Shown one piece after another: positions 26,086 to 36,077 of a DNA stretch of 64,000 nt. Origin of the DNA: Microbacteriaceae bacterium (GTDB lineage: Bacteria > Actinomycetota > Actinomycetes > Actinomycetales > Microbacteriaceae). The position numbers were made by a program, and so were the translations under genes. The stretch lies in the NCBI GenBank assembly GCA_025464975.1, contig JAODMT010000008.1, forward strand, positions 81,890 to 145,889. The letters run 5' to 3'. Within the stretch, counting starts at the first letter, position 1. Every line of letters starts with the position of its first letter. Below the pieces are notes generated by a model. The model saw nothing but the letters and a program-made list of their open reading frames with translations, did no database searches and was not told where the DNA came from.

Positions 26086-26424
26086 GAGTTCCCTCTTTCC
26101 ATACCCGTATAACCGGAGCGGCTGTGACGGCATTCCCTTCGCAACGACGACCGGATGATCGCGGTTCGCTGTTCACGGTGGGCGGACCAGCTTTTCGATT
26201 GCGGTGGCCCGCTTGATTTTTTCAGATCGTGTAGTTTCCAGATTCTGACAATTAGACCGTGACTGACAGATCGGCACGGGCGTTGCCCCCCGTGCGTCAA
26301 CGCTGACACTTCTTACAACTGCGAAGAAGGAATACCCCGATTCTACAGGGAGACTCTCCGCAAATCATCGGACAGTTGGCAGGCCCGCGCCCGACCGACA
26401 GCGTGGCGCCGGCTAAGCGAGAAG
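26086..26424. other. 339-bp non-coding region between ctaA and sufB
   Basis: This gap must hold the end of the ctaA transcript and the sufB promoter, both on the minus strand. I see a GCACGGG/CCCGTGC hairpin and three CTGACA direct repeats (about 26245, 26263 and 26303) but no clear -35/-10 pair. A small open frame here has no coding look. Its base composition is less GC-rich than the genes around it. Confidence 0.6.
26274..26295 (-). terminator. Hairpin downstream of ctaA
   Basis: GCACGGG at 26274-26280 pairs with CCCGTGC at 26289-26295 around an 8-nt loop with further GGGC/GCCC pairing potential. It lies 130 bp past the ctaA stop and has no T run, so termination here is tentative. Confidence 0.4.
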
Positions 26425-27414
26425 TCAGCGAGCGACAACCTCCGGCGTGGTCTCCGCTGCGCTCGCCCGCACCGTGGCGAACAAGCCCGGATTCACGTCG
26501 AGCAGAACGCGAAGCACGCCGACCCAGACGAGCGCCGAACCGAGCACGTGAATCGCGACCAGAACCGCAGGGACGCCGGTCAACGCCTGGATGACCCCGA
26601 CAAGCGCCTGCGCGATCGTCACAACGAGGAACGCCACGACGCGACGCCGGGCGAGAGAATTCGACGCGGCGCCGCGGAGCGTCAGAAGAAGCACCACGGC
26701 GAGAGCAATGACCGCCGAACCGAGCACCGCGTGCGCGACGGTGACGTCTGCCCACACCAGGCTCATGCGCGGAACATCCGCCGAATCGCCGGAATGCTGG
26801 CCGGACCCGGTAACCAGCGTGCCGACCATGATGAGCGCGAGAGTCGTGACGACGAGGGCAACGCTCAGTCCGGCCGACACGCGGGAGGCGGTCACGCCGG
26901 AGGTGCCAGCGCGCACGGCGGGAAGCGACACGCCGACGCTCTGCCTCGCCCGATGCCAGGTGAGCGTCGTCGTGGTGAGAAGCGCGATGGCGAGGACGAA
27001 GTGGACCGCAACGACGTACGGGTTGAGCCCGGTGAGCACCGAGACTCCCCCGGCGATCGAATTGACGACGACGAGCCAGAACTGCGACCAGGCGAGGCGG
27101 TTGAGCGTGCGGTTTCGGGTCCCCTGCAGCCGGGTGGCGACGATGGCGAACCCGACGGCGGCGATCAGCAGGCCGGTGAGCGAGCGATTGCCGAACTCGA
27201 TCAGCCCGTGAATTCCGAGTGCCGGCGTCGTGGTGAGCGACCCCGGTTCGCACGCCGGCCAGGTCGGGCAGCCGAGGCCGGATCCCGTCACTCGGACGAC
27301 CCCGCCGGAGAAGACGATGAAGATGCTCACGACGAGAGCGGAGGTGGTCCCCCAGCGGAGCGCCCGAGCTCCGAGCGTGTAGCGGCTGGCTAACCAGCTG
27401 AAGGGAGTGACGAT
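26425..27414 (-). CDS. ctaA: Heme A synthase (COX15/CtaA), start codon non-canonical
   Basis: Polytopic membrane enzyme that oxidises heme O to heme A for aa3-type oxidase. The four heme-ligand histidines are in place: IHGLIEFGNR, VAVHF, VAHAVLG and AIHVLGS. GGVVRVTGSGLGCPTWPAC is the family signature with its cysteine pair. The first canonical start is GTG at 27330, but this cuts into the first membrane helix. The frame is open upstream and encodes a family-like WLASRYTLGARALRW leader, and a perfect AGGAGG (27423-27428) sits 8 nt before an ATC at 27414. That start gives 329 residues, a normal length. It follows ctaB by 40 bp. Confidence 0.85.
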   Translation of the reverse strand: MVTPFSWLASRYTLGARALRWGTTSALVVSIFIVFSGGVVRVTGSGLGCPTWPACEPGSLTTTPALGIHGLIEFGNRSLTGLLIAAVGFAIVATRLQGTRNRTLNRLAWSQFWLVVVNSIAGGVSVLTGLNPYVVAVHFVLAIALLTTTTLTWHRARQSVGVSLPAVRAGTSGVTASRVSAGLSVALVVTTLALIMVGTLVTGSGQHSGDSADVPRMSLVWADVTVAHAVLGSAVIALAVVLLLTLRGAASNSLARRRVVAFLVVTIAQALVGVIQALTGVPAVLVAIHVLGSALVWVGVLRVLLDVNPGLFATVRASAAETTPEVVAR

Positions 27415-27454
27415 TGGTCGAACCTCCTGTGGGAGCGGATGGTGCGGATGGCGG

Positions 27455-28375
27455 CTAGAACCGAAGCAGCGGGTCGATCGCGACCGCGATGAACAACAGC
27501 GTCAGGTAGCTGATCGAGCTGTGGAACACCCGCATCGGCTTGATGACGTCATGCCGGATCGTCATCGAGTACAGCCGGTGCGCCTCGAAGAGGAAGTATG
27601 CCCCGGCGAGCACCGCGACGACCGAGTAGATGATCCCCATTTTGGCCACCGGGATGAGCAGAAGCGAGCACGCGACGGTAGCCCAGGCGTAGAGCACGAC
27701 CTGGAGCCCGACGACGGTCCGACCCCGCACGACCGCGAGCATCGGGACGTTGACCGACGCGTAGTCGGCGCGGAACCTCATCGACAGTGGCCAGTAGTGC
27801 GGAGGGGTCCAGAGGAAAACGATGCCGAACAGGATGACCGGGGTCCAGTCGAGGGATCCGGTCACCGCCGACCAGCCGATCAGCACCGGCATGCAGCCGG
27901 CCGCACCGCCCCAGACGATGTTTTGCGGCGTGCGGCGCTTCAGCACGAGGGTGTACACGAGAACGTAGAACAGAATTGCGGCGAGCGACAGCACGGCCGA
28001 GAGCCAGTTGACCAGGGAGCCGAGAATGAGAATCGACGCTGCGCCGATGATCCAGGCGAAGGCAATGGCCTCACGGTCGGTCAGCTCGCCGGTGACAAGT
28101 GGGCGGCGACTCGTGCGCTTCATGACCCGGTCGATGTCCCGGTCGATGTAACAGTTGAACGCACCGGCCGACCCGGCGCTCAGCGCCCCACCGACGAGGG
28201 TCCAGAGCACGAGCCACAGGTTGGGGATGCCGTTCTGGGCGAGAATCATGACGGGAGCCGTGGTCACGAGAAGGAGCTCGATGACGCGCGGCTTCGTGAG
28301 GGCGACGTAGGCCTTCGACTTGCGCACGAAGCCGATGTGTTCGCCCGCGTGTCCGGTCTGTAACGCTACGTCCAT
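27455..28375 (-). CDS. ctaB: Heme O synthase (protoheme IX farnesyltransferase)
   Basis: 306-residue UbiA-family prenyltransferase that attaches a farnesyl group to heme B. Motifs are [16 protein letters not shown] near 21, the first Asp-rich motif [15 protein letters not shown] near 73-87, and the second conserved region with [12 protein letters not shown] near 200. About eight to nine hydrophobic segments are visible. The ATG at 28375 has GAGGAG 2-6 nt upstream. It is divergent from tkt across 269 bp and is followed by ctaA, giving heme O then heme A synthesis in one operon. Confidence 0.96.
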   Translation of the reverse strand: MDVALQTGHAGEHIGFVRKSKAYVALTKPRVIELLLVTTAPVMILAQNGIPNLWLVLWTLVGGALSAGSAGAFNCYIDRDIDRVMKRTSRRPLVTGELTDREAIAFAWIIGAASILILGSLVNWLSAVLSLAAILFYVLVYTLVLKRRTPQNIVWGGAAGCMPVLIGWSAVTGSLDWTPVILFGIVFLWTPPHYWPLSMRFRADYASVNVPMLAVVRGRTVVGLQVVLYAWATVACSLLLIPVAKMGIIYSVVAVLAGAYFLFEAHRLYSMTIRHDVIKPMRVFHSSISYLTLLFIAVAIDPLLRF

Positions 28376-28644
28376 TGCTCCTCTAACGGTGGTAATGCCC
28401 TGCGAAGAGTCTATGCGTCCGGGGCATCCGTGCCTGTCGGGGCCCCCAGGAATGGAACCGCTCACTCAGCCCTCTCTATACTGGAATGTGCTTGCCAGCC
28501 GCAGGCCAAGACCCTAACGAAACAGCTTTGCTCGCCGGGGTGCCTGCGGCACTGCCGATGTCGCCAGGTGAGCGTCGAATTACCTCTAATGCGGTGCGAC
28601 CCACCCGGGACAGACATCGTAAGCAACAGAAGGGTCGAAATCTC

Positions 28645-30738
28645 GTGGCAGTTCTCCAATGGGATCCCATTGACAACAAAGCCGTAGACACCACTCGCAT
28701 TCTCGCGGCAGACGCCGTTGAGAAGGTTGGGAATGGGCACCCGGGAACGGCGATGAGTCTCGCTCCCGCCGCGTACCTGCTCTTCCAAAAGGTGATGCGG
28801 CGTGACCCAAGCGACAGCACCTGGATCGGTCGCGACCGGTTCATCCTTTCCGCCGGTCACAGTTCCCTGACCCAGTACGTGCAGTTCTACCTCGGCGGCT
28901 ACGGCCTCGAGCTCGACGACCTGAAGGCGCTTCGCACCTGGGGCTCAAAGACCCCGGGTCACCCCGAATACGGGCACACCGATGGCATCGAGATCACCAC
29001 CGGCCCGCTTGGCCAGGGCATCTCGTCCTCCGTCGGTTTCGCCTATGCCTCCCGCTACGAGCGCGGCCTGTTCGACCCGGATGCCGAGGTCGGCGCGAGC
29101 CCGTTCGACCACTTCGTCTACGTGGTCGTCAGTGACGGCGACCTGGAGGAGGGCATCTCAAGCGAAGCGTCGTCTCTCGCCGGCCATCAGCAGCTCGGCA
29201 ACCTCATCGCCATCTACGACAGCAACCAGATCTCGATCGAAGACGACACCGACATCGCCTTCACCGAAGACGTCAAGGCTCGCTACGAGGCCTATCACTG
29301 GCACGTGCAGGTCGTCGACTGGAAGAAGACCGGACAGTACGTCGAAGACGTGCAGGCGCTGAACGACGCCATCGAGGCCGCGAAGGCCGCGACGGACAAG
29401 CCGTCGCTCATCATCCTCAAGACCATCATCGGATGGCCGTCCCCGAAGAAGCAGAACACCGGCAAAATCCACGGCTCGGCGCTCGGCGCAGATGAGCTGG
29501 CCGCGGTCAAGGAGGTACTCGGGTTCGACCCCGAGAAGACATTCGATGTCGACCCTAAGGTGCTTGCCCACACGCGGAAGGCCGTTGATCGCGGCAAGGC
29601 CGCCCACGCGGAGTGGAACGAACAGTTCGACGCCTGGGCGGCTGCGAACCCCGAGCGCAAGGTTCTGCTCGACCGCATCCTCTCCGGAGACCTTCCCGAG
29701 GGTGTCGAAGAGGCTCTCCCGGTCTTCGAGGCCGGCAAGGAAGTGTCAACCCGCGCGGCGTCCGGCAAGGTCCTTAACGCCCTCGGTCCGGTCATCCCCG
29801 AGCTGTGGGGCGGTTCGGCCGACCTCGCAGAGTCGAACAACACCACCATCGAGGGTGCTGCGTCGTTCGTTCCGGCCGAACGCTCGACGCACGAATGGAC
29901 CGGCAATAAGTACGGCCGGGTCTTGCACTTCGGAATCCGCGAACACGCGATGGGCGCCATCCTGAGCGGCATCGTGCTGCACGGCAACACCCGCCCGTTC
30001 GGCGGCACATTCCTGATCTTCAGCGACTACATGCGGCCGGCGGTTCGACTTGCCGCGCTCATGAAGGCGCCGGCGATCTACGTGTGGACCCACGACTCCG
30101 TCGCCCTCGGCGAAGACGGACCAACCCACCAGCCGATCGAGCAGCTCTCGGCCCTCCGCGCCATCCCAGGCCTCGACATCGTGCGCCCCGGCGACGCGAA
30201 CGAGACAGCGTGGGCGTGGAAGACCATCCTCGAGCGACGCGAGGGACCGGCCGGAATTGCGTTGACCCGTCAGAACATCCCCGTGTTCGAACGCGGCGAC
30301 GATGTCGCGAGCGGCGACACCTTCGCCTCGGCGAAGCATGTCGCGAAGGGCGCGTACGTTCTCGCGGAGGCGCCGAACGGAACGCCGGACGTCATCTTCA
30401 TCGCCACCGGATCAGAGGTGCAGATCGCGGTCGACGCGCGCGAGCAGCTCAAGTCCGAGGGCATCAACGCCCGCGTCGTGTCTGCCCCGTGCCTCGAGTG
30501 GTTCGAGGAGCAGAGCGCCGAGTACCGCGAATCGGTGCTTCCCGCCGCGATCAAGGCTCGTGTATCAATCGAGGCCGGGCTCGACCTGACCTGGAGAAAG
30601 TACGTCGGCGACGCCGGCCGGAGCGTCTCCATCGAACACTTCGGGGCTTCGGCCGACTACAAGACGCTGTTCCGCGAATTCGGCATGACAACCGAGCACG
30701 CGATCTCCGCCGCAAAGGACTCACTGGCAGCCCGATAG
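28645..30738 (+). CDS. tkt: Transketolase
   Basis: 697-residue thiamine-diphosphate enzyme of the non-oxidative pentose-phosphate pathway. Features in order are DAVEKVGNGHPGTAMSLAP near 18, the thiamine-diphosphate motif GDGDLEEGISSEA (written VSDGDLEEG here) near 157, FGIREHAMG near 430, and the pyrimidine-domain GEDGPTHQPIEQL near 488. The GTG at 28645 is chosen because AGAAGGG lies about 10 nt upstream. It heads the operon tkt-tal-pgi-zwf-opcA-pgl. A TATACT box near 28477 is a candidate promoter element in the upstream gap. Confidence 0.96.
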   Translation: MAVLQWDPIDNKAVDTTRILAADAVEKVGNGHPGTAMSLAPAAYLLFQKVMRRDPSDSTWIGRDRFILSAGHSSLTQYVQFYLGGYGLELDDLKALRTWGSKTPGHPEYGHTDGIEITTGPLGQGISSSVGFAYASRYERGLFDPDAEVGASPFDHFVYVVVSDGDLEEGISSEASSLAGHQQLGNLIAIYDSNQISIEDDTDIAFTEDVKARYEAYHWHVQVVDWKKTGQYVEDVQALNDAIEAAKAATDKPSLIILKTIIGWPSPKKQNTGKIHGSALGADELAAVKEVLGFDPEKTFDVDPKVLAHTRKAVDRGKAAHAEWNEQFDAWAAANPERKVLLDRILSGDLPEGVEEALPVFEAGKEVSTRAASGKVLNALGPVIPELWGGSADLAESNNTTIEGAASFVPAERSTHEWTGNKYGRVLHFGIREHAMGAILSGIVLHGNTRPFGGTFLIFSDYMRPAVRLAALMKAPAIYVWTHDSVALGEDGPTHQPIEQLSALRAIPGLDIVRPGDANETAWAWKTILERREGPAGIALTRQNIPVFERGDDVASGDTFASAKHVAKGAYVLAEAPNGTPDVIFIATGSEVQIAVDAREQLKSEGINARVVSAPCLEWFEEQSAEYRESVLPAAIKARVSIEAGLDLTWRKYVGDAGRSVSIEHFGASADYKTLFREFGMTTEHAISAAKDSLAAR

Positions 30739-30765
30739 GCGCCGGTACGAACAGGAAGAATGATC

Positions 30766-31953
30766 ATGACTACCACCACCCCAACCCAGGCACTCTCCGG
30801 AGTCGGCGTCAGCATCTGGCTCGACGACCTGTCCCGTGAGCGCATCAAGTCCGGCGGCCTCGAGAAGCTGATCGCCGAGCGCAATGTCGTCGGCGTCACA
30901 ACCAACCCGACGATCTTCGCGAGCGCCCTCGCAAAGGGCGAGGCCTACGACGCGCAGGTCGCCGAGCTCGCTGCCGCCGGCAAGACGGTCACCGAAGCCG
31001 TCTTCGAGATCACGACCGACGATGTCGCGAACGCCAGCGATATCTTCCGTCCCGTCTACGACTCCACCGGTGGCCAGGATGGCCGGGTGTCGATCGAGGT
31101 CGAGCCGGGCTTCGCGCACGATGCCGCGGCAACCTCCGCACAGGCCAAGCAGCTTTGGGCGAAGGTCAACCGCCCGAACGCGATGATCAAGATCCCCGCG
31201 ACCGTCGAGGGCCTCGAGGCAATCACGGAGACGATCGCCGCCGGAATCAGCGTCAACGTCACGCTCATCTTCAGCCTCGAACGTCACCGTGAGGTCATCA
31301 ACGCCTACCTGACCGGTCTCGAGAAGGCGAAGGCGGCCGGTCACGACCTCTCCACGATCCGCTCGGTCGCGTCGTTCTTCGTGTCCCGCGTCGACACCGA
31401 GATCAACAACCGGCTTGACGCGATCGGCACTCCAGAGGCCGTCGCCCTGAAGAGCAAGGCCGGCATAGCCAACGCACGACTGGCCTACCAGGTCTTCGAG
31501 CAGGAGTTCGCGAGCGAGCGGGCCAAGGGGCTCATCGCCGCTGGCGCCAACGTGCAGCGTCCGCTCTGGGCGTCCACCGGGGTGAAGGACCCGACGCTCC
31601 CCGACACGCTCTATGTCACCGAGCTCACCGTCGCCAACGTCGTGAACACGATGCCGGAGAAGACGCTCGAGGCGACGTTCGACCACGGAGTGATCGACGG
31701 GGACCAGGTCACGAACAAGTACGACGACGCGAACGCCGTTCTCGACGCTCTCGACGCCCAGGGCATCTCGTATGAGGAGGTCACCGCCCTTCTCGAGAAG
31801 GAGGGCGTGGAGAAGTTCATCGTCTCCTGGAACGAGCTTCTCGACACCGTCACCGCGGCGCTCGAGTCCGCCCAGTCCGGAACCGTGGAGACCGAGTCGG
31901 CCAGGTCCGGTTCGGAACACGCGGTCTCCACCGAGTCGGGGGCCACCAAGTGA
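30766..31953 (+). CDS. tal: Transaldolase
   Basis: 395-residue transaldolase of the actinobacterial/cyanobacterial type. The Schiff-base lysine lies in [10 protein letters not shown] near 142, [12 protein letters not shown] near 43 is the substrate region, and [11 protein letters not shown] near 165 follows. The ATG at 30766 is preferred over one 6 nt earlier because AGGAAG lies 7 nt upstream of it. The last about 28 residues are a Ser/Glu/Thr-rich low-complexity tail not expected in the enzyme. The stop overlaps the pgi start (GTGA). Genes of this pair are fused in some bacteria but separate here. Confidence 0.95.
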   Translation: MTTTTPTQALSGVGVSIWLDDLSRERIKSGGLEKLIAERNVVGVTTNPTIFASALAKGEAYDAQVAELAAAGKTVTEAVFEITTDDVANASDIFRPVYDSTGGQDGRVSIEVEPGFAHDAAATSAQAKQLWAKVNRPNAMIKIPATVEGLEAITETIAAGISVNVTLIFSLERHREVINAYLTGLEKAKAAGHDLSTIRSVASFFVSRVDTEINNRLDAIGTPEAVALKSKAGIANARLAYQVFEQEFASERAKGLIAAGANVQRPLWASTGVKDPTLPDTLYVTELTVANVVNTMPEKTLEATFDHGVIDGDQVTNKYDDANAVLDALDAQGISYEEVTALLEKEGVEKFIVSWNELLDTVTAALESAQSGTVETESARSGSEHAVSTESGATK

Positions 31954-33548
31954 GTTTCGACATCACGGTGAGCGGCGCGGCGGCGGAGGCCGTCGATCGC
32001 GTCGTTCCTCAGCTCGTCGCCGACCTCGTCGCATCGCGCATCGCCGGCCAGGACCCCAGCCTGTGGGGTGCCGACGCCGAGGCGGAGGCGGACAAGCGTC
32101 TCGGGTGGACCGAAGCGGTCGTCATTTCCGAGCCGCTCATCGACGACATCGTCGCGCTGCGCGACAAGCTCCACTCCGAAGGGGTGAACCATGTCGTCCT
32201 CTGCGGAATGGGCGGCTCATCCCTCGCCCCCGAGGTCATCACCCGCACGGCCGGTGTCGAACTGACCATCCTCGACTCGACCGACCCCGGGCAGATCCTT
32301 GCTGCCCTGAACGACCGTCTCGAGACAACTGTCGTCGTCGTGTCGTCCAAGTCCGGATCCACGCTCGAGACCGCGAGCCAGCGCAAGACCTACGAGGAGG
32401 CGTTCCACGGCATCGGGATCGACCCGATCGAACGGATCGTCGTCGTCACCGATCCTGGTTCCCCTCTCGACAAGTCGGCGCGTGACGCCGGCTACCGCGT
32501 GTTCAACGCCGACCCTAACGTAGGCGGCCGGTACTCCGCCCTCACGGCCTTCGGCCTCGTGCCGTCCGGTCTCGCCGGGGTCGACATCCGTGCCCTCCTC
32601 GAGGAGGCATCAGCCGTCACCGGCCAGCTCATGGTCGACCGGCTGGACAACCCCGCGCTGGTACTCGGTGCGGCAATCGCCGGAACTCGTCCGCTCAAGG
32701 ACAAGGTCGGCATCGTCTCCGACGGCACCTACATCGTCGGCTTCGGCGACTGGGTGGAGCAGCTGATCGCCGAGTCGACCGGAAAGCTCGGCAAGGGCCT
32801 GCTGCCCGTCGTGCTCGAGAGCCATTCGCCGGAACTCACCGAGAACCTGCCAGACGTGCAGATCGTGCGTCTGGTTGAAAGCGCCCGCGCGACCGAAGAG
32901 GTCAACGACGGCGAAATCGAGATCAGCGGAACCCTCGGAGCCCAGATGCTCGTCTGGGAGTACGCCGTTGCGGTCGCCGGGCGACTGCTCGGCATCAACC
33001 CATTCGATCAGCCGGACGTCGAGTCGGCGAAGACCGCCACTCGCGCGCTGCTCGATTCCCGCCCCGAGCCGGTCGCCCCGGTCTTTGTCGCCGAGGGAAT
33101 TGAAGTTCGTGGACCGGCGGAGCTGCTGAGCGGAATCGACACGGTCGCCGGAGCGATCGACGCGCTGCTGGCGCAGATCGGCCCCGACGGCTACCTTGCC
33201 GTGCAGGCGTATGTCGACCGGCACGCCAACCACGAGCTCGCGCAGATCCGGGACCTGCTTGCGGCCAAGACGGAGCGACCGGTCACCTTCGGCTGGGGGC
33301 CGCGCTTCCTCCACTCCACGGGCCAGTACCACAAGGGTGGACCGGCGATCGGAGTGTTCCTGCAGATCACCGCGACCCCCGCGGAGGATCTGGAGATTCC
33401 GGACAGCCCCTTCTCTTACGGCTACCTCATCCAGGCCCAGGCCGCCGGCGACGCGAGTGTGCTCGCCGATCACGGCCGGCCCGTACTCACTCTCACTCTG
33501 ACCGACCCGGCTCAGAATCTCCCCACGCTATTCAGCGCGGTCGACTAA
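31950..33548 (+). CDS. pgi: Glucose-6-phosphate isomerase (divergent type)
   Basis: 532-residue sugar isomerase with SIS-type phosphosugar binding. [10 protein letters not shown] near 89 and [13 protein letters not shown] near 127 bind the sugar phosphate, and [18 protein letters not shown] near 268 contains the family glutamate. It resembles the isomerase half of fused transaldolase/isomerase proteins rather than the classic E. coli type. The GTG start overlaps the tal stop, so the two are translationally coupled. Confidence 0.92.
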   Translation: MSFDITVSGAAAEAVDRVVPQLVADLVASRIAGQDPSLWGADAEAEADKRLGWTEAVVISEPLIDDIVALRDKLHSEGVNHVVLCGMGGSSLAPEVITRTAGVELTILDSTDPGQILAALNDRLETTVVVVSSKSGSTLETASQRKTYEEAFHGIGIDPIERIVVVTDPGSPLDKSARDAGYRVFNADPNVGGRYSALTAFGLVPSGLAGVDIRALLEEASAVTGQLMVDRLDNPALVLGAAIAGTRPLKDKVGIVSDGTYIVGFGDWVEQLIAESTGKLGKGLLPVVLESHSPELTENLPDVQIVRLVESARATEEVNDGEIEISGTLGAQMLVWEYAVAVAGRLLGINPFDQPDVESAKTATRALLDSRPEPVAPVFVAEGIEVRGPAELLSGIDTVAGAIDALLAQIGPDGYLAVQAYVDRHANHELAQIRDLLAAKTERPVTFGWGPRFLHSTGQYHKGGPAIGVFLQITATPAEDLEIPDSPFSYGYLIQAQAAGDASVLADHGRPVLTLTLTDPAQNLPTLFSAVD

Positions 33549-33564
33549 CTCTTTTAGGAGCCGA

Positions 33565-35106
33565 ATGTCCCCGGTGGAAATCACGCCGGAGTTCAACCCG
33601 TTGAGGTTGCCCTCCGACCGCCGTCTTAACAGGATCGCTGGGCCAAGCGCCCTCATCATCTTCGGAGTGACGGGCGACCTTGCCCGAAAGAAGCTGATGC
33701 CGGCCGTCTACGATCTGGCCAACCGCGGCCTCCTGCCGCCCGGCTTCGCGCTCGTCGGGTTCGCCCGACGAGACTGGGAGGATCAGGACTTCGCGAAGGT
33801 CGTGCACGATTCCGTCGCGCAGTACGCCCGAACCGAGTTTCACGAGGATGTCTGGGCGCAGCTCGCCGAAGGAATCCGCTTCGTGCAGGGTGAGTTCGAC
33901 GACGACAAGGCTTTCGCAGAGCTGAAGGCGACGCTCGACGAACTCGACGCCTCCCGCGGAACCATGGGAAACCACGCGTTCTATCTGTCGATCCCGCCGA
34001 AGTCGTTCCCGCAGGTCACCGAGCAGCTTCGCCGGTCCGGTCTCGCGAACCATGTGGAGGGCCAGTGGCGCCGCGTCGTGATCGAGAAGCCGTTCGGTAG
34101 CGACCTGAAGACCGCCCGTGAATTGAACGACGTCGTCGAGTCGGTGTTCCCGTCTGACTCGGTGTTCCGCATCGACCACTATCTCGGCAAGGAGACGGTG
34201 CAGAACATCCTGGCGCTGCGCTTCGCCAACGAGATGTACGAACCGATTTGGAACGCGAACTACGTCGACCACGTGCAGATTACGATGGCCGAGGACATCG
34301 GCGTTGGTGGCCGCGCCGGCTACTACGACGGAATCGGCGCCGCCCGCGACGTCATCCAGAACCACCTCCTGCAGCTGCTCGCGCTCACCGCGATGGAGGA
34401 GCCGATTTCCTTCAACGCCGCCCACCTCCGCGCCGAGAAGGAGAAGGTGCTGGCCGCGGTCAAGCTGCCGGAAGACCTCTCGCACTCGACCGCTCGTGGC
34501 CAGTACGCCAGCGGTTGGCAAGGCGGTGAGAAAGTCGTCGGCTTCCTCGAGGAGGACGGGATGGATCCGCAGTCCCCCACCGAAACCTATGCCGCAATCC
34601 GGCTCGACATCGCCACGCGCCGCTGGGCCGGCGTCCCGTTCTACCTGCGGGCCGGCAAGCGCCTCGGTCGTCGAGTGACCGAGATCGCGGTCGTGTTCAA
34701 GCGCGCCCCGCAGAATCTCTTCTCCAAGAGTCAAACCGGCACTCTGGGTCAGAACGCGCTTGTCATCCGCGTGCAGCCCGATGAGGGTGTCACCATTCGC
34801 TTCGGATCCAAGGTCCCGGGCACCAGCATGCAGGTCCGCGACGTGACGATGGACTTCGGCTACGGCCATGCCTTCACCGAGGCGAGCCCCGAGGCCTATG
34901 AACGACTCATTCTCGACGTGCTCCTCGGCGATCCGCCGCTCTTCCCGCGGCACGAGGAAGTGGAGTTAAGCTGGAATATCCTCGACCCTATCGAGGAATT
35001 CTGGGCTACCCAGGGACAGCCGGAGCAATACAAGCCCGGCACTTGGGGACCGGCATCCGCCGATGAACTTCTAGCCCGCGACGGCCGAACCTGGAGACGC
35101 CCATGA
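33565..35106 (+). CDS. zwf: Glucose-6-phosphate 1-dehydrogenase
   Basis: 513-residue enzyme that oxidises glucose-6-phosphate to 6-phosphogluconolactone with NADP. The nucleotide-binding motif is FGVTGDLARKKLMPA near 34, the substrate motif is RIDHYLGKETVQN near 204-216 with the catalytic histidine and lysine, and EKPFGSDL lies near 174. The ATG has TAGGAG with 4-nt spacing. The stop overlaps opcA (ATGA), which encodes its assembly partner. Confidence 0.97.
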   Translation: MSPVEITPEFNPLRLPSDRRLNRIAGPSALIIFGVTGDLARKKLMPAVYDLANRGLLPPGFALVGFARRDWEDQDFAKVVHDSVAQYARTEFHEDVWAQLAEGIRFVQGEFDDDKAFAELKATLDELDASRGTMGNHAFYLSIPPKSFPQVTEQLRRSGLANHVEGQWRRVVIEKPFGSDLKTARELNDVVESVFPSDSVFRIDHYLGKETVQNILALRFANEMYEPIWNANYVDHVQITMAEDIGVGGRAGYYDGIGAARDVIQNHLLQLLALTAMEEPISFNAAHLRAEKEKVLAAVKLPEDLSHSTARGQYASGWQGGEKVVGFLEEDGMDPQSPTETYAAIRLDIATRRWAGVPFYLRAGKRLGRRVTEIAVVFKRAPQNLFSKSQTGTLGQNALVIRVQPDEGVTIRFGSKVPGTSMQVRDVTMDFGYGHAFTEASPEAYERLILDVLLGDPPLFPRHEEVELSWNILDPIEEFWATQGQPEQYKPGTWGPASADELLARDGRTWRRP

Positions 35107-36077
35107 TTGTCGATCTTCCCGACACCACGGTAAGTAACATTTCGAAAGCCCTCGTCAAGATTCGGGAGGAGGGCGGCGCGGTTGCCCTCGGGCGCGTGCT
35201 GACCCTCGTCATCTCCACCCGGCTCGGGCTCGAGGAGGAGGCGATTGAGGCGGCTAACGACGCCTCACGCGAGCATCCGATGCGCGTCATCGTGATCTCG
35301 ACGGCCGTCGAGCCCGCCGATCAGCAGGACGAGCCACGGCTCGACGCCCAGATTCGGGTCGGTGGCGACGCCGGCGCGAGCGAGGTCATCATGCTTCGCG
35401 CCTACGGCGACACCGCGAGCGACGAGGAGGGTCTCGTCACCGGTCTTCTGCTTCCGGACGCCCCCGTGGTTGCCTGGTGGCCCGGCGAGGCGCCCGAGGT
35501 CGTATCGGAGTCGCCTCTCGGCCGGATCGCCCAGCGGCGGATCACGGATGCCGCGGCGCAGTCGAACCCGCGCCGCTTCCTTAATCACCTCTCCCGTACC
35601 TACGCGCCCGGTGACACCGACTTCTCCTGGACCCGATTGACGCTGTGGCGCGCACAACTCGCCGCGGTCCTCGACCAGCCGCCCTACGAGGCGATCACCG
35701 GGGTGGAGGTGCACGGCGCGCCGGATTCGCCGTCCACCGGTCTGCTCGCCGCGTGGCTACAGATGCAGCTTCGGGTGCCGGCGAGGCACGAACTCATCTC
35801 CCCGTTGCACGGGTCGAGTGGAATTCAGGGCGTCCGGATGCATCGCGCGTCCGGAGTCATCGAGCTCGAGCGCACCAACACCAACATCGTCACGCTCGTT
35901 CAACCCAATCAGCCGACCCACGACATCTCACTCATCCGTCGCAGTCTCCGCGACTGCCTCGCGGAGGAGCTGCGCCGCCTCGACCCCGACGACCTGTTCG
36001 GCGAGGTGATCCAAAAGGGTCTCGCCCGACTCGACGCGCCGACCGTCACCGGCTCCATAACGGTGCAGAAAGCGTGA
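35103..36077 (+). CDS. opcA: Glucose-6-phosphate dehydrogenase assembly protein OpcA
   Basis: 324-residue OpcA-family protein. The family is found in actinobacteria and cyanobacteria, where it is needed for assembly or redox control of Zwf. It begins MIVDLPDTTVSNISKAL, with VWWPGEAP-like VVAWWPGEAPE near 122 and YAPGDTDFSWTRLTLWRAQLAA near 171, both typical. It overlaps zwf at the 5' end and pgl at the 3' end (GTGA), placing it firmly in the oxidative pentose-phosphate operon. Confidence 0.95.
   Translation: MIVDLPDTTVSNISKALVKIREEGGAVALGRVLTLVISTRLGLEEEAIEAANDASREHPMRVIVISTAVEPADQQDEPRLDAQIRVGGDAGASEVIMLRAYGDTASDEEGLVTGLLLPDAPVVAWWPGEAPEVVSESPLGRIAQRRITDAAAQSNPRRFLNHLSRTYAPGDTDFSWTRLTLWRAQLAAVLDQPPYEAITGVEVHGAPDSPSTGLLAAWLQMQLRVPARHELISPLHGSSGIQGVRMHRASGVIELERTNTNIVTLVQPNQPTHDISLIRRSLRDCLAEELRRLDPDDLFGEVIQKGLARLDAPTVTGSITVQKA

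Noticed and set aside
26070..26309. Small minus-strand open frame upstream of sufB
   Set aside because: It overlaps the sufB start, has no ribosome-binding site and no recognisable family features; the region is treated as non-coding.
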